6,667 bases of DNA, taken from positions 1 through 6,667 of the forward strand of contig CAYUIY010000090.1 of NCBI GenBank assembly GCA_964444915.1, in the 5' to 3' direction. This DNA is from Anaerorudis sp964444915 (GTDB lineage: Bacteria; Bacteroidota; Bacteroidia; Bacteroidales; Dysgonomonadaceae). A program made the position numbers and the translations under genes. The stretch's first letter is position 1, and every line of letters begins with the position of its first letter. Below the pieces are notes generated by a model. The model was given only the letters and a program-made list of their open reading frames with translations, did not search any database and was not told the DNA's origin. Shown one piece after another: positions 6,282-6,667 of the stretch.

Positions 6282-6667
6282 ATGGAAGAAATTAAATTTT
6301 ATTACGGGGAGAATATCCCTTTAGAACTACACAAAGTAAGGGTAGTACAAAAATTACATTTGGTGCCCATCGAAAGAAGGCTTGAAGCGTTGGAAGAAGG
6401 TGGATTCAACACATTCCGGCTCACCACCAAGGATGTTTTCCTGGATATGTTGACCGACAGTGGAACCAATGCCATGAGCGATAACCAGATGGCCGCAATG
6501 ATGCGTGCTGACGATGCCTACGCGGGGTCGCAAAGTTTTTTCAGGCTGCAAAAGGCAGTTGAAGATGTTCTTGGCAAAAAATATTTTCTGCCGGTTCACC
6601 AAGGCAGGGCTGCCGAGAATATTCTCTGCCATGCATACGTTCGCGAGGGAAGCCTTATCCCGATGAA
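6282..6667 (+). CDS. Tryptophanase/tyrosine phenol-lyase family PLP enzyme (5' part, cut by window edge)
   Basis: From the ATG at 6282, 128 codons stay open to the right edge; family proteins are about 460 residues, so about a quarter is visible. Landmarks are FNTFRLTTKDVFLDMLTDSGT (42-62), NAMSD (63-67), DDAYAGS (77-83) and HQGRAAEN (106-113). In Citrobacter tyrosine phenol-lyase the equivalents are the TDSGT loop, active-site Tyr71 (here Tyr80) and the PLP-phosphate-binding Gln-Gly-Arg (here 107-109). These enzymes split tryptophan to indole, or tyrosine to phenol, plus pyruvate and ammonia, in the cytoplasm. NAMSD resembles tyrosine phenol-lyases, while Bacteroidota relatives are often annotated as tryptophanase. 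The residues deciding substrate lie outside the window, so I leave the symbol blank. The start follows an A/T-rich stretch with no clear Shine-Dalgarno, usual in this phylum. It is transcribed away from the operon. Confidence 0.88.
   Translation, partial: MEEIKFYYGENIPLELHKVRVVQKLHLVPIERRLEALEEGGFNTFRLTTKDVFLDMLTDSGTNAMSDNQMAAMMRADDAYAGSQSFFRLQKAVEDVLGKKYFLPVHQGRAAENILCHAYVREGSLIPM

Noticed and set aside
6354..6632. 92-codon open frame on the minus strand inside the lyase gene
   Set aside because: Antisense shadow of a well-conserved coding sequence.

Overview
The window looks like chromosomal DNA of a Bacteroidota bacterium, most likely order Bacteroidales. The protein families point there, the intergenic DNA is AT-rich, and one promoter matches the Bacteroidota form exactly (TTTG, 20 bp, TAnnTTTG). 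The exact genus cannot be fixed from the sequence alone.

Layout. Positions 1 to about 5736 hold a leftward (minus-strand) operon of five tightly packed genes. In transcription order they are: a two-domain family 2 glycosyltransferase (4212-5684), a SpoIID/LytB-domain protein (2844-4166), an AmpG-like MFS transporter (1509-2840), an exported NamZ/DUF1343 exo-muramidase (256-1494), and the start of a NagX/HGSNAT-type membrane acyltransferase cut by the window edge (1-230). The gaps between them are 45, 3, 14 and 25 bp. Positions 5685-6281 form a divergent, non-coding, AT-rich region. It carries the operon promoter, a degenerate repeat array built on TCGGAAAA with a recurring 41-bp step, and two perfect small palindromes. 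Positions 6282-6667 hold the 5' part of a rightward gene for a tryptophanase/tyrosine phenol-lyase family enzyme.

How the genes may work together. NamZ would release MurNAc from non-reducing ends of peptidoglycan outside the cytoplasm. The AmpG-like permease would import cell-wall fragments. SpoIID-domain proteins act on peptide-free glycan strands, and NagX-type proteins are membrane acetyltransferases for amino sugars. The operon therefore reads as cell-wall sugar salvage or remodelling. The unexplained parts are the glycosyltransferase, which heads the operon, and a SpoIID protein with no visible export signal. The downstream MurNAc catabolic genes (murQ, murK and similar) are not in the window. 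The lyase gene is divergent and probably functionally separate.

The least explained DNA is the repeat array between the two transcription units (about 5797-6093).
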